Assembly (NCBI RefSeq): GCF_016429215.1
Contig: NZ_JAELUH010000054.1
Location: 1-37,962, forward strand
Source: Herbaspirillum sp. ASV7
GTDB taxonomy: Bacteria; Pseudomonadota; Gammaproteobacteria; Burkholderiales; Burkholderiaceae_D
DNA length: 37,962 bases
Direction: 5' to 3'
Below the pieces are notes generated by a model. That model made no database searches and was not told the DNA's origin. It worked only from the letters and a program-made list of their open reading frames with translations. The translations under genes were made by a program, and so were the position numbers. Position 1 is the first letter of the stretch. Every line of letters starts with the position of its first letter. This document shows, one piece after another, positions 23,913 to 32,070 of the stretch.

Positions 23913-24962
23913 TCAGCTACCGCTCCACTTGGCCGCCCGCCTGGCCAGGGTGGCCTGAGGGCTCTCGCCGAACTGCTTCTTGTAGTAGCGCATGAACAGG
24001 TAGAGATGGGTGAAGCCCCAGCTCAGCGCAATGTGCTGGATATCGGCAGGAACGGCCGGATCCAGCAGGTCTTCGCGCACCCGGCCCAGGCGCTGGGTGC
24101 GCAGGAACTCCATCGGCGTCATTTCCTTGTAGCGACGAAAGCCCGACTGCAGCGAGCGCACGCTGATGGCGGCATGCGCGGCGATGTCGGCCAGGGTGAT
24201 CGGTGCGGACAGCCGGGCCATGATGAACTCCACGGCGCGCTTGATCTGGCGGGGCGCTGGCGCGGGCGGCCGGCGCGTCAGGGCGTGGGAATGATTGTGC
24301 GGCAGGTTGTGCAGGATCAGGTAGGAGGCCGCCTGGAGCAGATTGGCCATGGCCAGCGGCGCATTCTTCAGCGGCGCTGTCCCACCCAGGCCTGCGGCGA
24401 TGAGTTCGCCCAGGGACGCCAGCGGAGCCAGCACATGGGCGTCGTGCACCAGCGGTGACTGGAAACGCAATTGCCGGTGCACCGGTGCCTCCAGCAGCTG
24501 GGACAGATTGTGCGTCATGCAATGCATGGAGAAAAAGAAGCCCGTGCCCGAGGATGCGCCCAGGCTGGCGAGCTGCTGCATCCGCGCCAGATCCAGCATG
24601 ATGGCGCTGCCACTGCGGCAATGGATCAGACCCTCGGCTGCGCGCCAGTGCAACTCGCCGCTGCGCGGAATGTAGAGACTGTAGCCCTCGGCCTCGGGGA
24701 TGCTGAGCATGGCCCATCCGGAGGCGGCCATGGAACGATAGAGCCCCCCCTCGGGCAGCAGGAAATATTCGCCTTCATATTGGACCGCGGCGTGCGACGC
24801 ATTCGGGTTCTCGATCTTGACACCGGTGGTGCGCAGAAATATGTCGGCATAGTGCGGATCGGACAGATCGACCTTGGTGCTTGAGCCCAGGGCAGAAAAA
24901 GAGGTCTGGTTCTTGATGCGGCTTTCAATGAGAAAAGCACTCAGCGGCATTTTCTGTTGCAT
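23913..24962 (-). CDS. AraC-family transcriptional regulator
   Basis: A 349-residue regulator. The N-terminal two thirds resemble the AraC-binding-like domain (YADIFLRTTGVKIENPNASH, VQYEGEYFLLPEGG, GWAMLSIPEAEGYSLYIPRS). The C-terminal 90 residues are the AraC DNA-binding domain, with two helix-turn-helix units: ITLADIAAHAAISVRSLQSG and PADIQHIALSWGFTHLYLFM. RYYKKQFGESPQA is the family ending motif. The ATG at 24962 is chosen; a TTG 9 bases upstream is in frame and neither has a strong ribosome site. It is divergent from the chemoreceptor gene, which it might control; the ligand is unknown. Confidence 0.9.
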   Translation of the reverse strand: MQQKMPLSAFLIESRIKNQTSFSALGSSTKVDLSDPHYADIFLRTTGVKIENPNASHAAVQYEGEYFLLPEGGLYRSMAASGWAMLSIPEAEGYSLYIPRSGELHWRAAEGLIHCRSGSAIMLDLARMQQLASLGASSGTGFFFSMHCMTHNLSQLLEAPVHRQLRFQSPLVHDAHVLAPLASLGELIAAGLGGTAPLKNAPLAMANLLQAASYLILHNLPHNHSHALTRRPPAPAPRQIKRAVEFIMARLSAPITLADIAAHAAISVRSLQSGFRRYKEMTPMEFLRTQRLGRVREDLLDPAVPADIQHIALSWGFTHLYLFMRYYKKQFGESPQATLARRAAKWSGS

Positions 24963-25230
24963 CCAGGGCAAATCAAGACAGGGAGCATGTCGATTTAAGT
25001 CAGAACATGTTTAATGAATATGTAAGTTTTTCCTGTGATTCTCTCTCAAGCCCTGGAGCTTCCTTCCACGGAAACGAAGCGCTCCGAAAAAATGCGCAGG
25101 AATTTCTCGGCGCGCCGGAACGTTTGTGAGGAAGCGGTTAAGTTCGGTCTATCGCGTACGCAGCAGACCGTTTTTGGCCATGGGGTCGGGCGTACTTTTG
25201 TTGCGCATCCGACTATCAAAAGGGGAAGTC

Positions 25231-26934
25231 ATGAACTGGTTCTACAATCGCAGGATCGCCACCAAGCTGTTGCTGGCCTTTGCCTGCGTACTGCTGTTGA
25301 CGGGTGTGCTGGGCATTTTTTCCCTTGTCCAGTTGCACAAGGTGAACCAGGCGGCCACGGAGCTGGCCACCAACTGGCTGCCCAGCATCCGCTCGCTCAA
25401 TGACATGAAGGTGGCGCTCTCGCGCGTGCGGGCCAACCAGGCCCAGCTGGCGCTCTACGAGGGCGATGAAAAGCGGAGCGGCGCAGTCATCGGCCTCATG
25501 AACAAGAACCTGGAAGCCTTGGCGGAGGCGCGCAAGCAGTACGTCGGCCAGATATCCGAGCCGGGGGAAAAGGCACTGTTTCCCAGCGTCAATGAGCGTA
25601 TCGACAAATTCATTGCGCTGCACGGCGACACGCTCGCCGCCATCCGCGCCGGCAAGCTGGACGAGGCCAAGCGCCTGCTGCTGGGTCCGGCCTTCGAGAA
25701 CTACCTGAGCCTGCTCAATGACCTCGACAAGCTGGCCCAGGTCAACCTGGATGGCAGCGTCCAGTCCACCCGTAGCGCCGAGACCACCTATGACCAGGCG
25801 CAGGTGTGGGTCGTGGCCATCCTGATCGGCGCATTGCTGGCAGGTCTGGCCCTGGCCTTGTTCATCGCCCGGGTGATCGCCACGCCGCTGCGCAGCGCGG
25901 GCGCGTTTGCCCATCTCATCGCCGCCGGCGATCTCACCGCCGACATCACCGCGCGCTCTGCCGATGAAACCGGGCAACTGACTGCCGCGCTGGCGGCCAT
26001 GAATGCCAGCCTGCGCCGCATCGTCAGCCAGGTCAGGAGCGGCACCGACACCATCGCCACCGCATCGGGCCAGATTTCCAGTGGCAACCTGGACCTCTCC
26101 AGCCGCACTGAAGAGCAGGCCAGTTCGCTGGAAGAGACCGCCTCGGCCATGGAAGAACTGACCTCCACCGTGCGCCAGAATGCCGAGAATGCGCGCCAGG
26201 CCAACCAGCTGGCGCTAAGCGCCTCGACCATCGCAGAGGAGGGCGGCAAGGTGGTCAGCCAGGTCATCGAGACCATGGGCAGCATCGATGCGTCTTCCAA
26301 GAAGATCGTGGACATCATCAGCGTGATCGACAGCATCGCCTTCCAGACCAATATCCTCGCGCTGAATGCAGCGGTGGAAGCGGCGCGCGCCGGTGAGCAA
26401 GGGCGCGGCTTTGCCGTGGTCGCCACCGAAGTGCGCTCGCTGGCCCAGCGTTCGGCCACCGCCGCCAAGGAGATCAAGACCCTCATCGACAACTCGGTGC
26501 AGCAGGTCGGCCTGGGCAGCGGGCTGGTGCAGAAGGCCGGGGTGACCATTTCCGAGGTGGTGTCCAGTGTGCAGCGGGTCACCGATGTGATGTCCGAGAT
26601 CTCGGCGGCCAGCGGCGAGCAGACCCAGGGTATCGAACAGGTCAATCAGGCCATTACCCAGATGGACGAGGTGACCCAGCAGAATGCCGCCCTGGTGGAA
26701 GAGGCTGCCTCGGCATCGCAGTCGCTGTCGCACCAGGCCCAGCGACTCTCCGAGCTGGTCGGGGTGTTCCGCCTGCCTGGCGCGGCCCGGCAGCAAGCTC
26801 AAGAGGTGGCCGTCGTGGCCACCGCGGCGCCCGCCTACACGCCGCGGCGCCCAGCAGTGGCTGGCGCCGCGCCGGCGGCTACGCCCGCGCTGGCCGTGGC
26901 GCAGGGGCCGGATGAACAATGGGAAACCTTCTGA
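25231..26934 (+). CDS. Methyl-accepting chemotaxis protein with C-terminal adaptation pentapeptide
   Basis: A 567-residue chemoreceptor. The layout is: membrane helix 1 at 12-32, a periplasmic four-helix sensor (about 33-190, helical, no cysteine), membrane helix 2 at 191-213 (VWVVAILIGALLAGLALALF), a HAMP linker to about 266, then the MCP signalling coiled coil with the hairpin tip SIAFQTNILALNAAVEAARA. The tail is a Pro/Ala-rich linker ending QWETF, the xWxxF pentapeptide that tethers CheR and CheB. The ligand is unknown. The start at 25231 has AGGGGAAG upstream; the longer open frame lacks that. The next gene begins 7 bases later. Confidence 0.95.
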   Translation: MNWFYNRRIATKLLLAFACVLLLTGVLGIFSLVQLHKVNQAATELATNWLPSIRSLNDMKVALSRVRANQAQLALYEGDEKRSGAVIGLMNKNLEALAEARKQYVGQISEPGEKALFPSVNERIDKFIALHGDTLAAIRAGKLDEAKRLLLGPAFENYLSLLNDLDKLAQVNLDGSVQSTRSAETTYDQAQVWVVAILIGALLAGLALALFIARVIATPLRSAGAFAHLIAAGDLTADITARSADETGQLTAALAAMNASLRRIVSQVRSGTDTIATASGQISSGNLDLSSRTEEQASSLEETASAMEELTSTVRQNAENARQANQLALSASTIAEEGGKVVSQVIETMGSIDASSKKIVDIISVIDSIAFQTNILALNAAVEAARAGEQGRGFAVVATEVRSLAQRSATAAKEIKTLIDNSVQQVGLGSGLVQKAGVTISEVVSSVQRVTDVMSEISAASGEQTQGIEQVNQAITQMDEVTQQNAALVEEAASASQSLSHQAQRLSELVGVFRLPGAARQQAQEVAVVATAAPAYTPRRPAVAGAAPAATPALAVAQGPDEQWETF

Positions 26935-26941
26935 GGCAGTG

Positions 26942-27265
26942 ATGAGCAAGCCCGACAAGGCAGAGCTGGATCGTATCCGGCGTGAGCTGGCGGAGGTCTA
27001 CCGTGAGGCCGCCTGGAAGGCGGCGGCCCTCATCACCCTGGCCAGCTCGGTCAGAAATGGTCTGGACCAGCCGCTGGAACCCGAGGAATGGGAAAGCCTG
27101 CGGCTGATCCTCAATCGCCTCAACAGCGCCGCCCGTCATGCCGAGCAGGTGCTCAGGCACATAAGGCGACCGTTCGGCCCGGATCGCTGCTGCGCCGGTG
27201 AGGCCGGGCTGGAGCCGGAGGACCTGCCGGCCGCCTTGCGCAGCCAGGACAAGGGTATCGCTTGA
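26942..27265 (+). CDS. Small protein of unknown function coupled to the chemoreceptor
   Basis: I do not recognise the family. The 107-residue product (MSKPDKAELDRIRRELAEVY, then REAAWKAAALITLASSVRNG) is mostly predicted helix in the first 85 residues, with heptad-like leucines (WESLRLILNRLNSAARHAEQ), then a short region with two adjacent cysteines (DRCCAG). No signal or membrane helix is seen. It starts 7 bases after the chemoreceptor stop, using the GAGG that overlaps that stop, so translation is probably coupled. A role beside the receptor is inferred from position only. Confidence 0.75.
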   Translation: MSKPDKAELDRIRRELAEVYREAAWKAAALITLASSVRNGLDQPLEPEEWESLRLILNRLNSAARHAEQVLRHIRRPFGPDRCCAGEAGLEPEDLPAALRSQDKGIA

Positions 27266-27308
27266 GCCCGCCGCGTCGCCGGGGGTAGGGAGGAGCCGCC
27301 GGCTCAGG

Positions 27309-27314
27309 TAAAAT
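27309..27314 (+). promoter_or_regulatory. Candidate -10 of mpl
   Basis: GGTAAAAT at 27307-27314 contains TAAAAT (5 of 6), 26 bases before the ATG. No good -35 lies upstream. The same box appears before the CcsA-type gene. Confidence 0.3.
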
Positions 27315-27340
27315 CTCGGGATTACACCCCAAGATTCGCT

Positions 27341-28720
27341 ATGCATATACATATCCTCGGCATCTGCGGCACCTTCATGGGCGGCCTGGCCGTGCTGGCC
27401 AAAGAGGCCGGCCATACGGTGACCGGCTGCGACGCCAACGTCTACCCGCCGATGAGCACCCAGCTCGAAGCCCAGGGCATCACCCTGATCCAGGGCTTCG
27501 AGCCGTCCCAGGTGGACTTGAAGCCCGACCTGTTCGTCATCGGCAACGTCGTCTCGCGCGGCAATGCGCTGATGGAAGAGATCCTCAACCGTGGTCTGCC
27601 CTATGTTTCCGGCCCGCAATGGATGGGCGAGTACATCCTGCAGGACAAATGGGTCCTGTCGGTGGCCGGTACCCACGGCAAGACCACCACCTCGGCCATG
27701 CTGGCCTGGGTGCTGGAGCATGCGGGCTACCAGCCGGGCTTCCTGATCGGCGGCGTGCCGATGAACTTCGGCATCTCCGCGCGCCTGGGCAGCGATGGCC
27801 AGGGAGCACCTTCGCCGTTCTTCGTCATCGAAGCCGATGAATACGACACCGCCTTCTTCGACAAGCGCAGCAAGTTCGTTCACTACCGCACCCGCACCGC
27901 GGTGCTGAACAACCTCGAATACGATCACGCCGACATCTTCCCCGATCTGGCTGCCATCGAGACGCAATTCCATCACCTGGTGCGCACCGTGCCCGGCATC
28001 GGCCGGCTCATCGTCAATGGTCGCGAGCCGGCCCTGCAACGCGTGCTGGCACGCGGCAGCTGGAGCGAGCGCGAGGATTTCGGCGTGGCCGAAGGTCCCG
28101 GCTGGTCGCTGCAGACCCATGAGGATGGCCGTTTCGATGTCTTCTTCGACGGCCAGTTGCAGGGTACCGTGCAATGGGAACTCAGCGGCGAACACAACCG
28201 CATGAATGCGCTGGCGGCCATTGCCGCAGCGCGCCACGTGGGCGTGCCGGTGGCCCAGGCCATCGAGGCGCTGGGCGCCTTCCAGAGCGTCAAGCGACGC
28301 ATGGAGCTGCGCGGCAGCGCCAATGGCGTGGCCGTCTATGACGATTTTGCCCATCACCCCACCGCGATTGCCACCACCGTAGCCGGCCTGCGCAAGAAGG
28401 TCGGCGCGGCGCGCATCCTGGCCGTGCTGGAGCCCCGCTCCAATACCATGAAGCTGGGCACCATGAAGGAAGCCCTGCCGGGCAGCCTGGTCGATGCCGA
28501 CCTGGTATTCGGTTATGGCGCCAAGGCCGGTCGCGATGCCCTGGGCTGGGACCTGGGCGAGGCGCTCGCCCCCCTGGGCCAGAAGGCCGCGGCCTATGAC
28601 GACCTGGGCGCACTGGTGCAGGCGGTCAAGGCTGCCGCCCGGCCCGGCGACCATGTGCTGGTGATGAGCAATGGCGGCTTCGGTGGCGTCCACCAGAAGC
28701 TGCTGGACGCGCTGGCATGA
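27341..28720 (+). CDS. mpl: UDP-N-acetylmuramate:L-alanyl-gamma-D-glutamyl-meso-DAP ligase
   Basis: Murein-recycling ligase that joins the recovered tripeptide to UDP-MurNAc. The 459-residue protein is a Mur ligase: N-terminal Rossmann part MHIHILGICGTFMGGLAVLA, ATP loop AGTHGKTTTSAML (109-121), FVIEADEYDTAFFDKRSKFV, which is typical of Mpl rather than MurC, NNLEYDHADIF, EHNRMNALAAIAAARH and a C-terminal part with YDDFAHHPTAI and EPRSNTMKLG. It overlaps the esterase gene by 4 bases (ATGA). Confidence 0.97.
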   Translation: MHIHILGICGTFMGGLAVLAKEAGHTVTGCDANVYPPMSTQLEAQGITLIQGFEPSQVDLKPDLFVIGNVVSRGNALMEEILNRGLPYVSGPQWMGEYILQDKWVLSVAGTHGKTTTSAMLAWVLEHAGYQPGFLIGGVPMNFGISARLGSDGQGAPSPFFVIEADEYDTAFFDKRSKFVHYRTRTAVLNNLEYDHADIFPDLAAIETQFHHLVRTVPGIGRLIVNGREPALQRVLARGSWSEREDFGVAEGPGWSLQTHEDGRFDVFFDGQLQGTVQWELSGEHNRMNALAAIAAARHVGVPVAQAIEALGAFQSVKRRMELRGSANGVAVYDDFAHHPTAIATTVAGLRKKVGAARILAVLEPRSNTMKLGTMKEALPGSLVDADLVFGYGAKAGRDALGWDLGEALAPLGQKAAAYDDLGALVQAVKAAARPGDHVLVMSNGGFGGVHQKLLDALA

Positions 28721-29307
28721 TCCTGTACCTGCATGGCTTCCGCTCCTCGCCGCAGTCCTTCAAGGCGCGGCTGATGGGGCAGCGCATGGCGCAGCTGGGT
28801 TTGCAGGCGGACTATCTCTGCCCGCAACTGCCCGCTTCGCCAGCCGCCGCCATCGCGCTGGCCGAGTCGCTGGTGGCCGGTGTCGATGCGACCGAGCTGA
28901 CCGTGGTCGGCTCCTCCCTGGGCGGCTTCTACGCCACCTGGCTGGCCGAGCGCCATGCTTGCCGCGCGGTACTTCTGAACCCGGCCGTCAAGCCGCCGCG
29001 CGACCTGGAATCCTACGTCGGCGTGAGCACCCAGTACCACTCTGACGAACCCTTCGAATTCAAGCGCGAGTACATCGCCGAACTGCAGGCCCTGACGGTA
29101 CCCGCCATCAGCCGGCCCGAGCGGTATTACCTGCTGGCGGCCACGGGTGACGAGGTGCTGGACTGGCGCGAGATGGTGGCGCACTACCCGGGCGCGCGCC
29201 AGACCGTGATCCAGGGCAGCGACCATGGCATCGCCGAATTTGCCGACTACCTCGATGAGGTGCTGGCCTTCTGCGGTGTGGCGACCCCGGGCAAGGTGCC
29301 GGGTTGA
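28717..29307 (+). CDS. YqiA-like alpha/beta-hydrolase (esterase)
   Basis: A 196-residue small esterase of the UPF0227/YqiA type. It begins MILYLHGFRSSPQSFKARLM; the nucleophile elbow is VVGSSLGGFYATWLAE with Ser67; the acid is in ATGDEVLDWREM and the histidine in QGSDHGIAEF. The natural substrate is unknown; E. coli YqiA hydrolyses short acyl esters. Its start overlaps the mpl stop, and the next frame (ubiC) begins at its own stop, so the block is tightly packed. Confidence 0.92.
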   Translation: MILYLHGFRSSPQSFKARLMGQRMAQLGLQADYLCPQLPASPAAAIALAESLVAGVDATELTVVGSSLGGFYATWLAERHACRAVLLNPAVKPPRDLESYVGVSTQYHSDEPFEFKREYIAELQALTVPAISRPERYYLLAATGDEVLDWREMVAHYPGARQTVIQGSDHGIAEFADYLDEVLAFCGVATPGKVPG

Positions 29308-29924
29308 GGCGGCACGTACCCAGTCGGGCTCACTGGATGGCACACCCGCAGGCACTGGCCTCAATGCTGGCCGCCGAGGGTGACCTGATGCGCCGCACCC
29401 GCGCCTGGCTGGCCGATCCGGGCTCCATGACCATCAAGCTCAAGGCCCGCACCCAGTCGTTTGCAGTCAGCCTGCTGCGCCAGCGGCCCGGCCGCATCCT
29501 GGCCGACGAGCATGCCGCCCTGGGCGTGCCGGCGCGCAGCCGGGTGGTCGAGCGCGACGTGATCCTCTATGGAGATGACCGGCCGGTAGTGTTCGGCCAT
29601 ACTGTCTTGTCCACCAGCTCGGTCAAGTCGGACTGGCCGTTCTTCAGCAAGCTGGGCAACACGCCCCTGGGGGCCAACCTGTTCTTTGATCCGCTGGTGG
29701 GGCGCAGCCCCATCCAGTATGCTCGCCTGGCAGCCGGCCATCCGCTGATGCGGCGCATTGCGCAAGCCCTGCCAGACGTTGATTTGCCGACCTCCCTGTA
29801 TGCACGCCGCTCCCTGTTCAGGCGGCGCGGCGGCGTACTGATGGTTACCGATGTTTTCCTGCCGGCCCTGGAGGCGTTGATGCGCCCGGCGGCCCGGCCC
29901 ATGCACCAGATTGAGAAGCGATAG
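29304..29924 (+). CDS. ubiC: Chorismate lyase (chorismate--pyruvate lyase)
   Basis: Splits chorismate into 4-hydroxybenzoate and pyruvate, the first ubiquinone-specific step. The 206-residue product has the family motifs: AWLADPGSMTIKLK, SRVVERDVILYGDDRPVVFG, HTVLSTSS, SKLGNTPLGANLFFDPLVGR and YARRSLFRRRGGVLMVTDVFLP. The last motif holds Asp183 where E. coli UbiC has its catalytic Glu (LTELFLP in memory). The start is uncertain: a TTG at 29304 overlaps the previous stop (TTGA) and keeps an early Trp; the first ATG is 29337. Neither has a strong ribosome site, so the first 11 residues are tentative. Confidence 0.9.
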   Translation: MRRHVPSRAHWMAHPQALASMLAAEGDLMRRTRAWLADPGSMTIKLKARTQSFAVSLLRQRPGRILADEHAALGVPARSRVVERDVILYGDDRPVVFGHTVLSTSSVKSDWPFFSKLGNTPLGANLFFDPLVGRSPIQYARLAAGHPLMRRIAQALPDVDLPTSLYARRSLFRRRGGVLMVTDVFLPALEALMRPAARPMHQIEKR

Positions 29925-29930
29925 AAGCAG

Positions 29931-32015
29931 ATGAATGTATTGTTCGAAGAATCCGGCGACTTCAAGGCCGGCTCCATCATGACCCAGCAGGGCGAGTCCT
30001 TTCAGGTCGAGATGGCCTCCGGCAAGCGCGCCAAGGTCAAGTCGCGCGATGCGCTGCTGCAATTCGCCGCCCCTGCACCGCAGGAACTGCTGCAGCAGGC
30101 ACAGGCCATCGCCGATGAGATCGACCTGGATTTCCTCTGGGAAGTGGCCGGCGAGGAAGAGTTCGGCTTCACCGATCTGGCCGCCGAATACTTCGGCCAT
30201 GCGCCGCTGCCGCCGGAGGCCGCCGGCCTGCTGCTGCGCCTGCACAGCGCGCCGATCTACTTCTACAAGAAGGGCCGTGGCCGCTACAAGGCCGCCCCGC
30301 AAGCCTCCTTGCAGGCCGCCCTGGCTGGCCTGGAAAAGAAGAAGCAGCAACTGCTGGCGCAAGCGGCCTATGTGGACGAGCTCAAGGCCCACAAGCTGCC
30401 CGAGGCCTTCCGTCCGATCGCGTTGCAGCTGCTCTTCAAGCCCGACAAGAACGGCATCGAATACAAGGCCCTGGACGCCGCCGCCAAGGACATGCAGACC
30501 ACCCCGCAGCGCCTGATGCTGGCCGCCGGTGGCGTGGCCTCGCCCAAGGACTTGCACTACGCGCGCTTCCTCTACGAGTTCTTCCCGCGCGGCACCGGCT
30601 TTGCCGCCATCGACATCCCCGCGCCGGTCACCGACCTGCCCACGGCCGATGTGCAAGCCTTCTCCATCGATGACGTCACCACCACCGAGATCGACGACGC
30701 GCTGTCGGTGACGCGCCTGGCCGACGGCAAGCTGCGCGTGGGCATCCACATCGCCGCCCCGGGCCTGGCCATCAAGCGCGGCGACGCCATCGACGCCATC
30801 GCGCGGGCGCGCATGTCCACCGTCTACATGCCCGGCGAGAAGATCACCATGCTGCCCGACGAGCTGGTGGCGACCTATACGCTGGACGCCGGCGCGGCCC
30901 GCCCGGCGCTGTCCTTGTACGCCACGCTGGATCCGGCCAGCTGGGAGGTGCTTTCCACCGAGAGCCGCGCCGAGCTGGTGCCGATCGCCAGCAACCTGCG
31001 TCACAACGACCTGGACGACCTGGTCACCGAAGAGGCGCTGGCCCAGAACCTGGGCGACTATGCGCACAAGGACGAGATCGCCCTGCTGTGGCAATGGGTG
31101 CAAGTGCTGGAACAGGGCCGCATGGCCAAGCGCGAGAGCTTCGGCCTGCGTCCGGAACAGAACAACCGCGTCGACTTCAACTTCTACGTCGAGGATGACG
31201 TGGTCAGCATCGTGCGCCGCCGTCGCGGCGCGCCGCTGGACAAGATCGTGGCCGAGCTGATGATCTTCGCCAACAGCACCTGGGGCAAGCTCATGGCCGA
31301 TCATGGCGTGCCCGGCATCTACCGCGCCCAGGGCGGCGGTGCCGGCGGCTGGGCCGCCAAGATGCAGGTGCGCATGGTCACCCACGCCGCGCCCCACCAG
31401 GGCCTGGGCGTGGACCAGTATGCCTGGAGCACCTCGCCGTTGCGCCGCTATACCGACCTGGTCAACCAGTGGCAGATCCTGGCCTGTATCGAACATGGCG
31501 TGACCGCGCCGCTGGTGGCTCCCTTCAAGCCACGCGATGCGGACCTGTTTGCCATCGTCTCCGGTTTCGATGCGGCCTACTCCGGCTATGCCGACTTCCA
31601 GTCCACCATGGAGCGTTACTGGTGCCTGCGCTGGCTGGCCCAGGAAAATGCCCGCGTCGTGGAGGCGGTGGTGCTCAAGGACGAGATCCTGCGCCTGGTC
31701 GACATCCCGCTGGTGTTGCGCATGCCGGGCCTGCCACAACTGGCGCGTGGCCTGCAGGTCAAGCTGGACCTGCTGCGCTGGGACGAAGTCGATCTCAGCG
31801 TCGAGGCGCGCCTGCTGGAAGTGCCGGCCGCAGCGGCCCAGGCCATGGCCAGCGACCTCGGTGACGACGAGGGCGACGAGGAGTTGCTCGAAGGCATGGC
31901 GGCCCTGGGCGAGCAGGCCGATGCCGCCGATGCCGACGCTGCCGACCAGGAGCCTGGCGATGCCACCTCCAGCGAAGCATCCGACGAAAACCCGCCCGCC
32001 GAAGCGGCGCAATGA
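29931..32015 (+). CDS. RNase II/R-family exoribonuclease (RNB domain)
   Basis: A 694-residue protein. The RNB catalytic core begins with the acidic motif AFSIDDVTTTEIDDALSVTR (243-262; aspartates near 247, 248, 255 and 256) and continues with RVGIHIAAPGLAIKRGDAID, ARARMSTVYMPGEKITMLPD and STSPLRRYTDLVNQWQI near 480. The N-terminal 230 residues are a cold-shock-like and helical part. The C-terminal 55 residues are strongly acidic (GDDEGDEELLEG to DENPPAEAAQ), unlike RNase R, which ends basic. Expected activity is 3'-to-5' RNA degradation. It starts 6 bases after ubiC, and ends 55 bases before the TonB-like frame. Confidence 0.93.
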   Translation: MNVLFEESGDFKAGSIMTQQGESFQVEMASGKRAKVKSRDALLQFAAPAPQELLQQAQAIADEIDLDFLWEVAGEEEFGFTDLAAEYFGHAPLPPEAAGLLLRLHSAPIYFYKKGRGRYKAAPQASLQAALAGLEKKKQQLLAQAAYVDELKAHKLPEAFRPIALQLLFKPDKNGIEYKALDAAAKDMQTTPQRLMLAAGGVASPKDLHYARFLYEFFPRGTGFAAIDIPAPVTDLPTADVQAFSIDDVTTTEIDDALSVTRLADGKLRVGIHIAAPGLAIKRGDAIDAIARARMSTVYMPGEKITMLPDELVATYTLDAGAARPALSLYATLDPASWEVLSTESRAELVPIASNLRHNDLDDLVTEEALAQNLGDYAHKDEIALLWQWVQVLEQGRMAKRESFGLRPEQNNRVDFNFYVEDDVVSIVRRRRGAPLDKIVAELMIFANSTWGKLMADHGVPGIYRAQGGGAGGWAAKMQVRMVTHAAPHQGLGVDQYAWSTSPLRRYTDLVNQWQILACIEHGVTAPLVAPFKPRDADLFAIVSGFDAAYSGYADFQSTMERYWCLRWLAQENARVVEAVVLKDEILRLVDIPLVLRMPGLPQLARGLQVKLDLLRWDEVDLSVEARLLEVPAAAAQAMASDLGDDEGDEELLEGMAALGEQADAADADAADQEPGDATSSEASDENPPAEAAQ

Positions 32016-32028
32016 GGCAGGCCTGGCG

Positions 32029-32034
32029 TAGAAT
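32029..32034 (+). promoter_or_regulatory. Candidate -10 before the TonB-like gene
   Basis: TAGAAT (32029-32034) is 5 of 6 against the -10 consensus, 37 bases before the chosen start. No -35 of quality is seen. Confidence 0.3.
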
Positions 32035-32070
32035 TGGCGCTTTGAACCTGCCCCTGCTTCCTTGCCTGCT

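Noticed and set aside
24963-25230. Search for a flagellar sigma-28 promoter before the chemoreceptor
   Set aside because: TAAGTT-like pieces occur but no paired GCCGATAA-like -10 at the right spacing.
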